Source of the DNA: Jackrogersella multiformis
Lineage: Eukaryota > Ascomycota > Sordariomycetes > Xylariales > Hypoxylaceae
Assembly (NCBI GenBank): GCA_902806575.1
Contig: CADCXD010000018.1
Location: forward strand, 2,356,001 to 2,420,000
DNA length: 64,000 nucleotides
Direction: 5' to 3'
Each line of letters opens with the position of its first letter. The first letter of the stretch is position 1. The notes beneath the pieces were generated by a model, which ran no database searches, was not told the origin of the DNA, and saw only the letters and a list, made by a program, of their open reading frames with translations. This document shows positions 33,501 to 44,880 of this stretch, in pieces. The translations under genes were made by a program, and so were the position numbers.

Positions 33501-34036
33501 ATGACACTAAACATACCCCTCGCGAAGCTAACCCCAACCTACCACACTACCTCCTACCCCAGCATCTCCCCCCTGCGCCCGGAGCTCTCGCAAGCGGGGA
33601 AGACCGTGCTGATCACCGGCGGCTCCGCCGGCATCGGGCAGGCCATCGCGCGGGCCTTCGTGCTGGCGCGGGCCGCCAAGGTGATCGTCGTGGGCCGGCG
33701 CAGCTCCCTCGTCGAGTCCGCGGTGTCGTCGCTGGCCGCGCTGTCGCGGGACGAGGGCGACGGCAGCACCCAGGTGGTCGGGCTCGAGAGCGACGTGGGC
33801 AGCGAGACGGCCGTGGCCGCGCTGTGGGGCAGGCTGGCGGGCGAGGGCACCGTCGTCGACGTGCTGGTCCTGAACGCCGCCGCCATACCGCCGAGCGGCC
33901 CCATCTTCGACATCGGCACCGACAGGGTCTGGGCCCAGTACTACGGCCTGAACCTGCGCGGGATCCTCGACATGGCCGAGCGCTTCTACAAGCAGCAGGG
34001 GCGGGGGGCTAGCGGGCCAAAGGTCTGTCCATCGTT

Positions 34037-34079
<43 letters not shown>

Positions 34080-34084
34080 CTCTT

Positions 34085-34124
<40 letters not shown>

Positions 34125-34692
34125 GATGCTTACCTACCACCTAATTCGCTTGGAAGAATGTGCTCGCTGACTGGAAACCGGACAAGTTCCTGATCCATGT
34201 GTCGACGATGGCGATCTACGACTGGGCCGCGAAGCCGGGGCCAGCGTACGGGCTGACCAAGAACGCCGGAGCCACAGCTCTGCAGACCGTCGCCATAGAC
34301 GTACCTCCCGAGCGCATGCAGATCCTCAACTACCACCCGGGCGCCGTCTTCACCCCTGCCGCGCAGGACGCGGGATACACTGCGGAGGCCATAGCCTGGG
34401 ATGCTCGTACGTTGTTACTTGAAGCACTAATTTCTTCTTCCCCTCCCCCTCCCTTTTTTTTTTTTCGTTCTCCCAGCATTCAGACAATAGGTTTTGAGAC
34501 TTACATATGTCTTCTATCGCAGCCGAACTCCCTGGTGACTTCGCCGTCTGGGCCGCTACTACCGAAGCCGCTTTTCTGCACGGCCGGTTCGTGTGGGCTA
34601 GCTGGGACGTGGACGAGATGAAGAGGGGAGAGTTTAGAAAGCACGTCGACGAGGACCCGTACTACTTGAAGGTTGGCGTCAAGGGCTTGTGA
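33501..34692 (+). CDS. Short-chain dehydrogenase/reductase
   Basis: Exons are 33501-34022, 34157-34406 and 34523-34692 (313 residues); introns are 134 and 116 bp. TGGSAGIG at 39-46 is the NAD(P)-binding loop, LNAAA near 125 stabilises the central sheet, and STMAIY (Ser190) with YGLTK (Tyr205, Lys209) is the active site. The C-terminus, ELPGDFAVWAATTEAAFLHGRFVW..., resembles fungal SDRs acting near secondary metabolism. Intron 1 starts with GTCTGT rather than GTAAGT or GTATGT and is almost filled by a compound microsatellite. Both introns keep the frame. The exons are very GC-rich. It is divergent from the Zn2Cys6 regulator and convergent with the P450, 258 bp away. The substrate is unknown. 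Confidence 0.87.
34037..34124 (+). repeat. Compound (TC)n(TA)n(TG)n microsatellite in an intron
   Basis: About 13 TC units, two TA tracts separated by a TCTCTT spacer, and about 12 TG units fill most of SDR intron 1. Such purine-pyrimidine alternation can vary in length between strains. Confidence 0.93.
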
Positions 34693-34950
34693 AGAAACGC
34701 GGGTAGAGAATTAACTTCGTGCTACCATACCTAAATATTGTACCTGGAACATGTAAATGTTATTAATAAATTGCTCTTAACTCCTTATAGGCACTGGTAG
34801 CTATACGTATTCATGAGGCTCGAGAAAAAAAAACGTTACTTGTAAGTTTGACCAAAAAGCCCGAGCAAATATTATGTAACTGTCATAAAACGTAACTCTA
34901 ACATGGACATAAAAATTAGTGATTCGCATCCGAAACTCGTGGTACACATT

Positions 34951-36695
34951 TCACCACCCGTCCACGACCGTAACATAAACATTCATGCCCTTTTGGGGTC
35001 TAGCAGTGATGCCTCCCTTAATCGGTAGGCTCTTCTCATCTCTGTCCTCCTCGTTCTTCAGCGCAAACTCGAAGCGGCCGACCCACGTGGCCAGCAAGCA
35101 AGCGAATTCGGCCCTCGCGAAGGCCAACCCGATGCAGCTCCTTGGACCGTGGAGGAACGTCAGGAACGCGTAGTTACTCGTTGCCCCTCCGCTGGCGGCT
35201 CTCTTGTCGTCGGGACCCTTCGGCATCCACCGATCCGGATTAAATTCGTGTGCGTCGGGACCCCACATCGTCTTGTCGAAGTTTGTGGCCCACGGTGATA
35301 GCATAATCGTTGTTCCCTTGGGCACCTTCTGTCCTTGTATTATAGTGTCTACGGCAGCCTCGCGGAAGGTGAGAGGAACCGGTGCGTAGTAGCGTAGGAC
35401 TTCGCTTGCGACGGCGTTTAGGTAGGGTAAGTGGTCGATATCGTGACTGTTGACTTCGCGGACTGAGTCAATAGGTGGCAAATTCTCACGGATCTCTGCA
35501 CGTAGTCTTTTTTGCACTTCGGGATATTTGCAGAGCATATATATAGCCCAAGTCATCGCGCTCGCCGTCGTCTCATGGCCAGCAGCAAGGAAAGTCATGA
35601 GCTGATCAACAAGGTTCTCCTCCGAAAAGCCACCGGACTCTAAGGCGACAGAGAGGATATCTCGGTCCTTGAGCTCATTGCGCGCCAACTTCTCCTTCTT
35701 TTCTCGGATTAGGTTCCGACATATGTTTCGAATAGTCTGGGCCGCGGCTTTTATGTCATTGTTGCGTTTAAGAGGGATCCGGCCGATAATCCACTCCGGA
35801 ATGAACAAGGTTAGAAATTGGAGCAGCTGAGCTTGCTTTGAAGGCTTGAATACGCTTCGATATGTTTCACTGAGCTCAGCGTCGGGATTTTTGATAGCTC
35901 CGAAGTCCTGTCCAAATCCGGAGAGTCCAACGATGTCTAGTGTTACTCGGGACGCCCAGCCACCGACCTCCATGACTGCCGTCTTCTTTGCCTTCTCGGG
36001 GTCCTGAATAGATGTCTCATTTTGTGCATCGGCAAGAATAGCATCCGTCATAGCCAGAACAACCTCGCGACCCTTTTCCCAGAAGGTTGAATAGAGGTCT
36101 TTGACATGTCGGAAGGCGAACGCAGGCATAAGATTTTTACGTTGGAGTTTATGTTCGTCGCCCTCTGCTAGGAGTATTCCAACACCCAGGAGACGACTGA
36201 GACCAAAGCGGATATTTGATGGCTTCTGGAAATCATAATTCCTTGTAACCAGGACCTCAGCAAGGGCTTTGGGTCCAGTTATGAGCAAACGCTCTTGGTT
36301 GAAGGCGGTTAGATATCGGATAATACCATCATTTGGGATAGTGGCAACCCTTGAGTTTGTCTATTAGCAAGGTAATATGTGCAGATAATTATTTGTGCAT
36401 ATACGTACCACTCTCTCATAGGTATACCTGTAGGTTTATTTACTATCTCCTTAAAATGTCCCATGAACCATGAGCCACCAGTAGGCTCTGGAAGACCGCG
36501 GAGAGGAGAAATTAATTTTGGATATAGTATGACTTTCCAGACACTGTACAGGAAAGCCTGGAGACTCCAGGTGGCGAAAAATATGCCAATGAACTGTGAC
36601 TTAGTCCATCCTGGCTGGATAGATACAAGGAGGTAGGACGAAAGGAGAGATACTGCAGAGAAAGCTTTCCATAGAGAAGACATCGTAGATATCAA
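34951..36695 (-). CDS. Cytochrome P450 monooxygenase
   Basis: Exons are 36409-36695 and 34951-36349, with a 59-bp intron (561 residues). The chosen donor and acceptor give MREW-VATIPNDGIIRYLTAF, conserved in this P450 clade; the nearer AG would create a stop. An N-terminal membrane anchor spans about 10-55. The I-helix reads AGHETT, the K-helix EVLRYY gives E-x-x-R, NPDRW is the PERF-type motif, and FLHGPRSCIG holds the heme ligand at about Cys501. All core P450 motifs are intact. It resembles fungal class-II P450s that oxidise fatty-acid-like or polyketide substrates; the family number is not assigned. It is convergent with the SDR. A reductase partner is not in the window. Confidence 0.93.
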
Positions 36696-38640
36696 GGATG
36701 CGTAGGTAGTTAGAAATGATGTAGTTGATGCTTCGGTTACCGAGTTATCTTTGAGCCAAATAAAGGCTATGGCCAGATTAAGGCGAGCCTAATATCAGAT
36801 CATGCGTCTTTTTAGACGAGCGGAACATGGACCAGCCGAACCAAAAAACCATGCAGTACTGAAGTCGATCTCAACGTAGGTAGTCTAAATGGTGGGTGTG
36901 TAGAGTTAATAGGTACGTAGTAATAGCTGAACCTGAAAATGGGTTCAATAGTGATTTAAGTATGTGTTAGATTTTGTTAGATACTCAATTCAAGTCTCGA
37001 AATTGTCGACGGAAAAAGGTGAATATTTAAGTAATAGTACGTTGAGGTGACGAATGTCGTAACTAGTTGATACAGAATATCTGGCCAATTAAATAGTTGA
37101 TTTAGTGCTATGTGAGTGGTTTCAGATCTGGGCCGGCGCTGGTGCTGATGAGTTGACAGGAACACGGAGTTTTATGGAAAAGGCCGTAAATATTAGTCTG
37201 GTTGTCATGGAATTCGTAGCTCGGATGGAATGAATCAAAACCCGCCGGAGTCTAGTCTTCAAAGGCTAACGTAGGTACCTAGGTCATCTTATTTAAACGA
37301 CGACTTGATTACTATACGGATAGATCTGATCTGTGGAAACAGGATGAAGCGAATCCGATACTGGCCGGCCCACAGATTGGATCCTGATACATATGACCGT
37401 GACCGTGACCGTAACCGTGGGTGAAGTTGCAGGGATTAAATATTGACCTATGAATGTCCTATGGTAATCCGTCTGTGGTTGTTCTCAAACGTATGTCTAT
37501 ACCCACCTAGTAACAATACATACCTACCTATTACGCCCAAAGTTGCCCACTCGGAAGTTGTCCACTCAGGACAAAGGACCAAAGGACCAAGGGACCAAGG
37601 GGTCGGGGGAATTGTTGCAAGCCCCGCAAATGCATAAATGGATAGATTTGTTACAGCAGGTTCGAGCGATGAAGAGGCTGAACGGCACTTGTGATACTTG
37701 CAATACTCGTGATATTGATGACTAGGTGGCCTTCCTATCATGATTTGAATACTCTATCAGGCTAGGTAACCGGGCGAGATACGTGGGATAACCCATGCGG
37801 TGAGATTAATAGGTGCGTACGCCGACACGGCGGGATTCAAAGACGAAGTCCATGCTTAATTCGGATTGATTGGAAAGACCCTCTAGGCCCGAGGGTCGCC
37901 GACGGCCTGCCGAAAGGATTTCCGAAGAAGGGAAAGACTACGATTGGATAGCCATACGCAGGTAGAATCATGGTGAGATTGTACTATGTAGGTCGGTAAG
38001 TTTCCTTGCATTTTTAGGTGCTAGTAAAGAATAAAATGGATACTACACTAGCTGCCCACCAGCTGCCCACTATATTAGGTTAACTACACGCATACCTACC
38101 TAGGTGGAAGTACCTACATCCATATGAACTGTACAGCTCTGTAACTGCCAACCTCAGGTACAGATTAACCCGGAGTAGAGCCTATTAAATGCAAGTAATT
38201 ATTAACCCTTCCGATATACTTTATTCCTGGGTACCTAGGTACTTGATACTATAAACCCTCCGGCTCCGTTCTGGATAGCTTCATATCATACCATAGGCGA
38301 GTAACTCAGCGCTTAACCTACCTAGGTAGCTACATGCGTCTAACTACAAACCACTCACGCGATATCGCCTAAGTATAGAGGAATCTCATTCTCTAAGCTT
38401 ATTGGACGCCACGGGATATCAATGGCCCAAACCACCGACATATTCTCATGCACGAAGCTCGTCATGGCATTGCGAAGTACTAAGATATCGCTTTGTACCT
38501 TTCGCACTTACATACCTACATGCGCAGCAAGGTGACAAGGCGACAAGGTAGAGTTCGAGTCGGAAGCATTTGCGATATTCGCTTATGAAAGTGCTATTCT
38601 CGCATCCCGTGTCTCGTATTAGTTACGTGAGGATCCCGAA
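36696..38640. other. Divergent spacer, 1.9 kb, no gene seen
   Basis: This spacer holds the promoters of the P450 (-) and the 6PGDH-like gene (+). It contains a (GACCGT)n short repeat near 37397-37420, a CCAAAGGA/CCAAGGGA-rich run at about 37573-37605, and palindromic motifs near 37271-37286, 38094-38106, 38230-38243 and 38320-38332. No convincing ORF is seen. Confidence 0.55.
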
Positions 38641-39769
38641 ATGGCATCTCCACTGGCCAAAATCGGTATAATCTCCATCGGCGATATGGGCGTGGGAATC
38701 GCCAAGCTGCTGGTCGCCAATGGATTCGCGGTTGCGACGAACTGCAAAGGTCGAAGGTCAGTCCGCTAACCACCACCACCCAACCGACTACCTAACCCGT
38801 AACCACGACGTGCTCCTTTCTTATTACCTACCATACCATGCTGTGCCGTGCCGTTGAATCAACCATGTTTCTCAAAACCCCAATAGCAACGACACCCTCG
38901 AGCGAGCCAGGAGCGCGCAGGTCGAGCTCCTCAACTCGGACGAGGACCTAACGCAGTCCTGCTCCGTGATCCTCTCCGTCGTGCCGCCCCGCGACGCCCT
39001 CGCCACGGCCCAGCGCATCGCCGACGCCCTCACCGGGCCCCTGCGCCGCGCCAACGACGCCCCGCTCTACTTCGCGGACCTGAACGCCGTGGCGCCGTCC
39101 AGCGTGAAGCGCACCGCCTCGCTATTCAGTGGGATCCCCTGCGTGCGCTTCGTCGACGGGAGCATCCTCGGGGGTCCGCCCGCGCCCAAGCCGAGCGGCA
39201 GCACCAGCACCAGCACTAACACCGATGCCGATACCGGCGTCAAGTGGTATCTCCCCAGCATCCCGACGTCCGGCCCGTACTCGCTGTCCGAGATCCCCGG
39301 GTACGGAGCGAAGCTGTTCGCGACGCTGAACATGAAGCACATCGGGGCGTCGGTCGGGGCCGCGAGCGGGCTCAAGATGTGCTTCGCGAGCCTCAGCAAG
39401 GGGCTCACGTCGCTGGCGATCCAGTCGTTCGCGACGGCGCACCGGCTGGGCGTGCTGCCGGAGCTGCAGTCGGAGCTGCAGGCCGTGCTGCCGGCGCACT
39501 ACCAGCTGGCGGCGAAGGGGGTCGTCGGCATGGCGCCCAAGGCGTACCGGTGGGTGGCGGAGATGGAGGAGATCGCGCGCACGCTGTCGGAGGACGGCGG
39601 GTTCGCGCCCGGCTCGTTCGCCGCCGCCGCCGAGGTCTACCGCGCCGTCGCCGACGACACCGTGCTCGGCCAGGAGAAGATCGGCAAGCGCAAGCGCGGC
39701 ACCACCGTCGAGGACGTGGCGGAGGCCGTCGCGGAGGGGCTGCTGAGGAAGCGGAAGAAGGATGATTGA
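38641..39769 (+). CDS. 6-phosphogluconate dehydrogenase-like (DUF1932 type) oxidoreductase
   Basis: Exons are 38641-38756 and 38887-39769, with a 130-bp intron (332 residues). The first exon reads KIGIISIGDMGVGIAKLL, a Rossmann glycine loop of the 6PGDH/HIBADH type. VILSVVPPRDAL and YFADLNAVAPSS follow, as in beta-hydroxyacid dehydrogenases. After a variable SGSTSTSTNTDADTG insert, MKHIGASVGAASGLKMCFASL supplies the helical domain with the conserved G-x-x-x-x-x-K (Lys in GLKMC). The C-terminal helical part and KRKRG tail fit DUF1932-bearing proteins. It is distinct from the true 6PGD at 57272-59204. The likely reaction is NAD(P)-dependent oxidation of a small hydroxyacid; the substrate is unknown. 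The gene is GC-rich. Confidence 0.82.
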
Positions 39770-40482
39770 AAAGGGGATGGAAGAGAGGAGGTGGCAGGTC
39801 GGAGATACGTACCTTCGTAGACACCATTAAGTAAAGATGGCTTAGAAGAAGTACCCAGGAAGACGAGGATACAAGCATGTCTGTTATAGATTTAGGCTTA
39901 GGCGTACGACGGTTATCTCGGCTTTTCCGAGCCTATTCCTAAAGCCGCTTCCAAAGTCGTTTTCTCCCACCGATTTCGTGATGCACATAGCTTCACTCGT
40001 CATCATAGCCAGAAGTAGTAAAGGCGAGGCAGAAGGCCATGAGATATAAAAGTCCAAGCTGAACATAAGCCTTCTTCTAAAACATCAATGAGGAAGCCTA
40101 GGTAGTCCACTTGACGATATATATCGCCTCAAGCCAGCATATAAAGCAAAACCGCAAATCCAACGATTTCAGATTGAGATTTGCCCAAACCCATATACTC
40201 GCAAACTAGAAGCCAGCTTGAATGTTGATCTATACATGCTAACGTCTTAAGGTGTCGATCAACTTTAACAGTCACGATAGGTAGTTTCTAGAAGACCATG
40301 CCCGCGTTCTGGAATTTCCGAGGCCAATTGATGAAAAAAGTGAGCAATAGTCTAGTATTAATCACTAAAAAGACAAAATCATATGGAGACCAGTCTTATT
40401 GCCCTATCTAGCGCCAACTCGTATCGATGTAATAAGGAATCGTGTGCGTGTCATGTAATGGATAGCCCTCCTCCAAGATGAA
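39770..40482. other. Convergent 3' spacer
   Basis: This spacer lies between the 3' ends of the 6PGDH-like gene (+) and the mRNA-export gene (-). No gene or notable repeat is seen. Confidence 0.5.
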
Positions 40483-42008
40483 TCACTCGATCATGTCTAC
40501 ATCATCACCAATCGGACCATGAGTGCTCGCCGCTCCCGCCGGGGCCGCGTCATGGCTTCCCCCAGGGTTGAAGTAATCTGCCATCTCGGCATCGAGCTCC
40601 TCCTGGGATTTCTTCGGACGTCCATCTCGGCCAACCCGCTCTCGTCCGTTCGGCGTGCTTGTGCTTGTGCTGGCGTCTCCCTCACGTCGTGCTCCGGGGC
40701 GTCTTCCACCACCGCGTCGGCGGGGTAGAGGGCTGCGTGATCGACTGCCGTGACCTGGGACGTAACGGTCGACACCCCTGTCCCTCTCCGAGTTGCGTCT
40801 AGGCGAAAAGGAGCGCGGGCGTGTGATACGCTCGGCCAGTGGTCGACTTGGCATATGTGCGGTGTCGAATGGGTTGCGTCGGGGTGCGGAGGATACGACG
40901 GACAGGTGGATTGGCTGACCTACAGGGAGAATGTTAGTCTGTGCTGCGATGTGTTGCAAAGGAGGATTGACTATTTACCTTTGGCATTAGCATTATCATA
41001 CTGCTTGACCGCCTCCATCGCATCGTCGCGACTCTCGTATGTGACGAATGCGGTGCCTTCCGAGCGTCCAGCACGATCGTACAACATCTCGAGCTTGAGC
41101 ACCGAGCCGATTTTGTTGAATAAACCCTATAACCTAGTCAATTTGGTCCCATCAGTAGGAAAAGAAACTCTGGTCTCTAACCTCAAGGTCATCCTCCGTA
41201 AGCTCGTAGTGCAGGTTCTCCACCTTGATCTTCGTCCCACGCGTGTTCCTGTTACCACTGTCAGAGAAATACTACTTCGGGTTAATAGGCTGTACCGACT
41301 GGAATCGTTCTGGGGAGCGTTGTCGTCTCGAGTTTCGCGGGCGGTTGCGAGCTGAGGAGATATTAGTTGCTGGTAGCTATCTTTGATGGTATTGTTCGAC
41401 TTACAATTGGGCTCATCGAACTTATCGTGAACCCATTCCCTACGCACTTATTAGTTCCTGTTGCTGTTGCTGTCCACGTAAAACCCATTTGGTGAATATA
41501 CTCACGAATCCAAATTTCTCGAATCATCTCTAGTTGACTGTCTCGCAGAACGAGATTGCTAGTTAGCTGGTGTCACTTCACGAATATACCATCACCGATC
41601 GAAATCCGAGGCATCGAGCGCGAGTCGATAACTTAGCGGGCCGCTCGAGGTAAGGGAATGCGTAGTCGAGTAGGGAAAGGAAAAATCCACCTGCGGCGTA
41701 AGACGGTTAGAGACTGCTACTCAATTGCTATAGGGGTGCTGGAATATATAGTTAGATAGTTAGATACCTTTCTTACACCGTCGCGAGGGTAGGAGTCGCG
41801 TTCTCGAGGTCGACCTCCTCCTCCACCGCCTCCACCACCTCCACCACCACGGCGAGGCTTAGAGCCTCGTTTTCTCTGCTAGAGCTGAGTTAACAGACAT
41901 GGTACCGTAATAGAACAATTATAAGCTTGAAAATCTCATAATCTGCAGGAATTCAAATCAATTGCGTACCTGAGACTCAGCAACTATCTCGTCAAGACTG
42001 CGGTCCAT
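40483..42008 (-). CDS. yra1: Yra1/ALY-like mRNA export RRM protein
   Basis: Seven exons are proposed: 41970-42008, 41768-41878, 41506-41537, 41296-41439, 41182-41248, 40979-41126 and 40483-40919 (325 residues). The start MDRSLDEIVAESQ is the UAP56-binding motif type. A Gly-rich stretch and YPRDGVRK follow, then RDDSRNLDS and EWVHDKFDEPN. The RRM reads TKIKVENLHYELTEDDL, then LEMLYDRAGRSEGTAFVTY (RNP1) and QPIHLSVV. The C-terminus has arginine/serine-rich SRSRSPLPRRRGGG and SQEELDAEMADYF, matching the C-terminal Yra1/ALY box. It couples splicing or transcription to mRNA export. One ambiguity: a good GTAAGT..CTCAG pair at 41352-41404 (53 bp) would break the frame to the RRM, so exon 4 is kept continuous here. 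RNA data would settle it. Confidence 0.85.
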
Positions 42009-42625
42009 TTTGAAGGTTGATTGTAAAATGAATAATTTGGTAGATGGTATGTTGACCGACAAGAAGACGCGGCTCTGTCCCTGGAAATATTGAGGGTCGT
42101 TGGTTGTACGTGCCCAGGTGTTTGTACGTGTAACTGTACCACAGAGCTTTGATCTTATTTGTTAGGTACTTACCTTTTTGTTAGGTATTTTAACAGGCTA
42201 GAACCTATCACCTACCAGTAAAAAGCTAGCGTGGATCCTCCGAAACTTCCCAGTGCACAGTGATTGGAGGCAGTACCTAGGTAAGCAGTACCTAAGTACA
42301 TCATTATGGATTTCTGGTTTACATACCTAGGTACCCACACGTACATCTCATACGGAAAATGGGTACTACACCAACCATTCCATATCATGCGCTACAAGAC
42401 AGCTTCAATTTAAATTATTCATGAAGAATTAACAGAATTCCACATGCATGTGTGTTAATTTGGTAGACTATCATATGTATTATATGTCAAAAATATACAG
42501 CACTCGCTGAAAAGAGTTCCCCTTCAAGCTTTTTTTCTATTGCTTTTTGTTGCCATAGACTGAGTACCTGTTTAGAAACATATCTTCTAATCTACCTAGC
42601 CACTTTGTAAGTAAGTATAAACCCA
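42009..42625. other. Promoter spacer of the mRNA-export gene
   Basis: This spacer contains palindromic motif copies near 42274-42300 and 42323-42336 and AT-rich sequence. No gene is seen. Confidence 0.5.
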
Positions 42626-44268
42626 TTACAACAAAAATAAAGCTTGTGGAGAGTTAACTTTCGTTGTGAATGCTTGGGGTTGTGCGTTAGACTTGCTCGC
42701 ACTGTTGATCCCCATCATATATGGGACTGTCGTGGCCTTCAAGAAAAGACCTGCCTTTGATGATATACCAAAATGGTCATCTACTACTTCGATCTTATCT
42801 GACAGTTTTACAAGATCTATTTCTTCATCGCTATCCGGCGCAACACCGAGAGCCATTGCCAGCGTTATCTGCTGACTCGACCTTGATTCTTTTCCCGTCC
42901 AGTGTGGTTCAACACAAAACATTAGATATGAACCTGGAGTCACAAGACCATCAGATGAATTAGGGCTATCACGCTCCTGAAATGCTTTAATGAACATTTC
43001 AACATCGTCTTGATCCGGTAGAGAGTAATTCGTTTCAGGGTCAAGGGAAAGCAGCCCCTGTTTAAGGCCCCAACCACCTCCACCACTGACTAAGTACCCA
43101 TTAGCTTCAGCGGATTTCCTCAAATGTGTGTATCACTTACGGATTTTGTGCAGTCGACACCCAGAAGATATTAACGCATCAAACACACCGATGTTCTCAG
43201 TGGACAATTCTGCTTCCAGCTGGGATGGTTTAACATCAAATACCTTTAGGTTAAGAAGGTTCTGCTTTTTTACAACATGAGGAGGCAGGACCCAACACCA
43301 TACCCCGACAGGTCGAGGTGAATATGATGTATCCCTCTTAGACCTAAGGTCGAAGAGCCTTGGTATGATGCCTTCTAGCTCTTTTGATGCTGGGGTTGGG
43401 ATGCCGTTGACTTCAACCTGCCGAACAATGTTACCTAACCCAGTGATGATTTTCCGAGGGAGAGTCAATGGTAGTAATGGAAGAATTGGGCGCGTGTGAC
43501 CGGTATGAATTGCACCAGGGTATATCCTCTGTGTCCGTTTGTCATGTGTCAAGGTACGCGCTATAGTCCCATTATGATCGCGTTGCCATTTGCTTGCAAA
43601 CAAGGTGGACCGCCTTCCATTTTGAAAAATTGTATTTGCTAGAGGCAATGTGATCTCAAGCGGCCTTATGTCACGAGGTAGAGGGTTTGATATGAATGAA
43701 ACATATGACCCCCTATCCTGGTCAAAGTTTGATTCGAAGTCATTGGAATTCCATAGGCCAGGAAGGAGACTCTTTGCTGAGCTGTATAGTATCGCAAATC
43801 CTGTCTGAGGCTCTCCGAACAGTCGTTTCGGAGTAAGGCTGTCGGTCACAGCACATAAAACATTGATGCTTTGGGAATGAGAGTGGTTGCCGGTATTTGT
43901 CTTGAAGAGAGTTTCCAGCAAGCCGGATATAAAAGTCTCATCTCCTAACCAGGTTGCGAAATCGCGGGAGGCAAAGATGGCCACTTCATGATCTAGATGT
44001 TCCCCAAGCTTGCCATCAGTATTTATGCCAGGCGAATGTGCAAGATGCTGATTCAATGTCTCTATAACTGTTCTCTATATGAATGTTAATCGTGCTCAAG
44101 AAGCCAGGTGTATAACAGACCTACTCTCGGAGCCTTGGTCGATAATATGAGACTGATTCTTTTACTATTGGGAAGAGCTAGGGTTCTAATTTTTCTGGTG
44201 TGCACATGATGGTATTTGGATATGAAACAATGGTTGAAGATATGAGGCCGCATGACTTTCAACCTCAT
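42626..44268 (-). CDS. Conserved fungal protein, probably mitochondrial, unknown role
   Basis: Exons are 44125-44268, 43141-44074 and 42626-43089 (513 residues); both introns are 50-51 bp. The second join converts LHKI into LHKI-LSGGGGWGLKQGLLSLD. The gene has a basic, Arg/His/Lys-rich N-terminus lacking acidic residues (MRLKVMRPHIF...YHHVHTRKIRTL), which looks like a mitochondrial presequence. Conserved-looking blocks are ETLNQHLAHSP, HEVAIFASRDFATWLGDE, PLEITLPLANTIFQNGR, LPLTLPRKIITGLGNIVRQ and GGGGWGLKQGLLSLDPE. The last is a motif I associate with an uncharacterised family of fungal proteins. I cannot name the function. The ATG at 44268 is chosen because the frame extends upstream only with non-ATG codons. 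It is divergent from the PI-PLC gene. Confidence 0.72.
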
Positions 44269-44880
44269 TATTTCCAAGAATTCAGTCCATAATTATCGAA
44301 TAGATGATGCGAGAAAGTTCAGGTTGAATCGTTAAAGTAATTCCAAGATTGTAATTAGGTAGCTAATATTAGCTACCTACATATATGTAAGTAACCAGTC
44401 ATTAATATTGCACTACTTCGTACCTAGTGTAGATAATATTGTTATCGATAAGACATAGCTTGTGCTTCGTGAGATTCTAGGTACGTTCATAATTGTTCAT
44501 AATAATTCTCGAACTGTCCTTCACTCACAAGTTAATATTCAACATACTCAAAATACCTGTATGCATAGAATTTATGACACATCGTTGAAACATTACGATC
44601 TGTAATATTGGTGCTAGCTTCTACAGAAAGAAGAAAATAAGGACAAAAAAGGAAAATAAACTTCAGCTGCATTTCTACGAACTCCCCACACCATCTCCAT
44701 CCAATCGCCTTGTCCCCTTACTTACGTACCTCCGCCTACCTAAGACAATGCTCTTGGGCCGGTGCTTAGTCTGAGCCATGGCTGTACATAATTTCCAATT
44801 CGTCTAGATGGCGTTGCTGTACATCAATAGTAACTCCTTAATTACCTCGCTACAATTTCCCAATATATATTCCCAACTCG
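44269..44880. other. Divergent promoter spacer
   Basis: This spacer lies between the mitochondrial-type gene (-) and the PI-PLC-X gene (+). It is AT-rich. A TATATATT near 44865, directly upstream of the ATG at 44881, is too close to be a normal TATA. Confidence 0.5.

Noticed and set aside
36350..36408. P450 acceptor at the nearer TAG|ACA
   Set aside because: It creates a TGA at the junction; the next AG (CTCAAG) keeps the frame and gives the family sequence.
31241..39769. A full secondary-metabolite cluster
   Set aside because: No polyketide synthase, peptide synthetase, terpene cyclase or prenyltransferase is visible; only a possible mini-cluster is reported.
43090..43140. 22- or 36-bp intron, or a frameshift, in the mitochondrial-type gene
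   Set aside because: A 51-bp intron with a GCTAAT branch and CTTAG acceptor gives the conserved LSGGGGWG join in phase.
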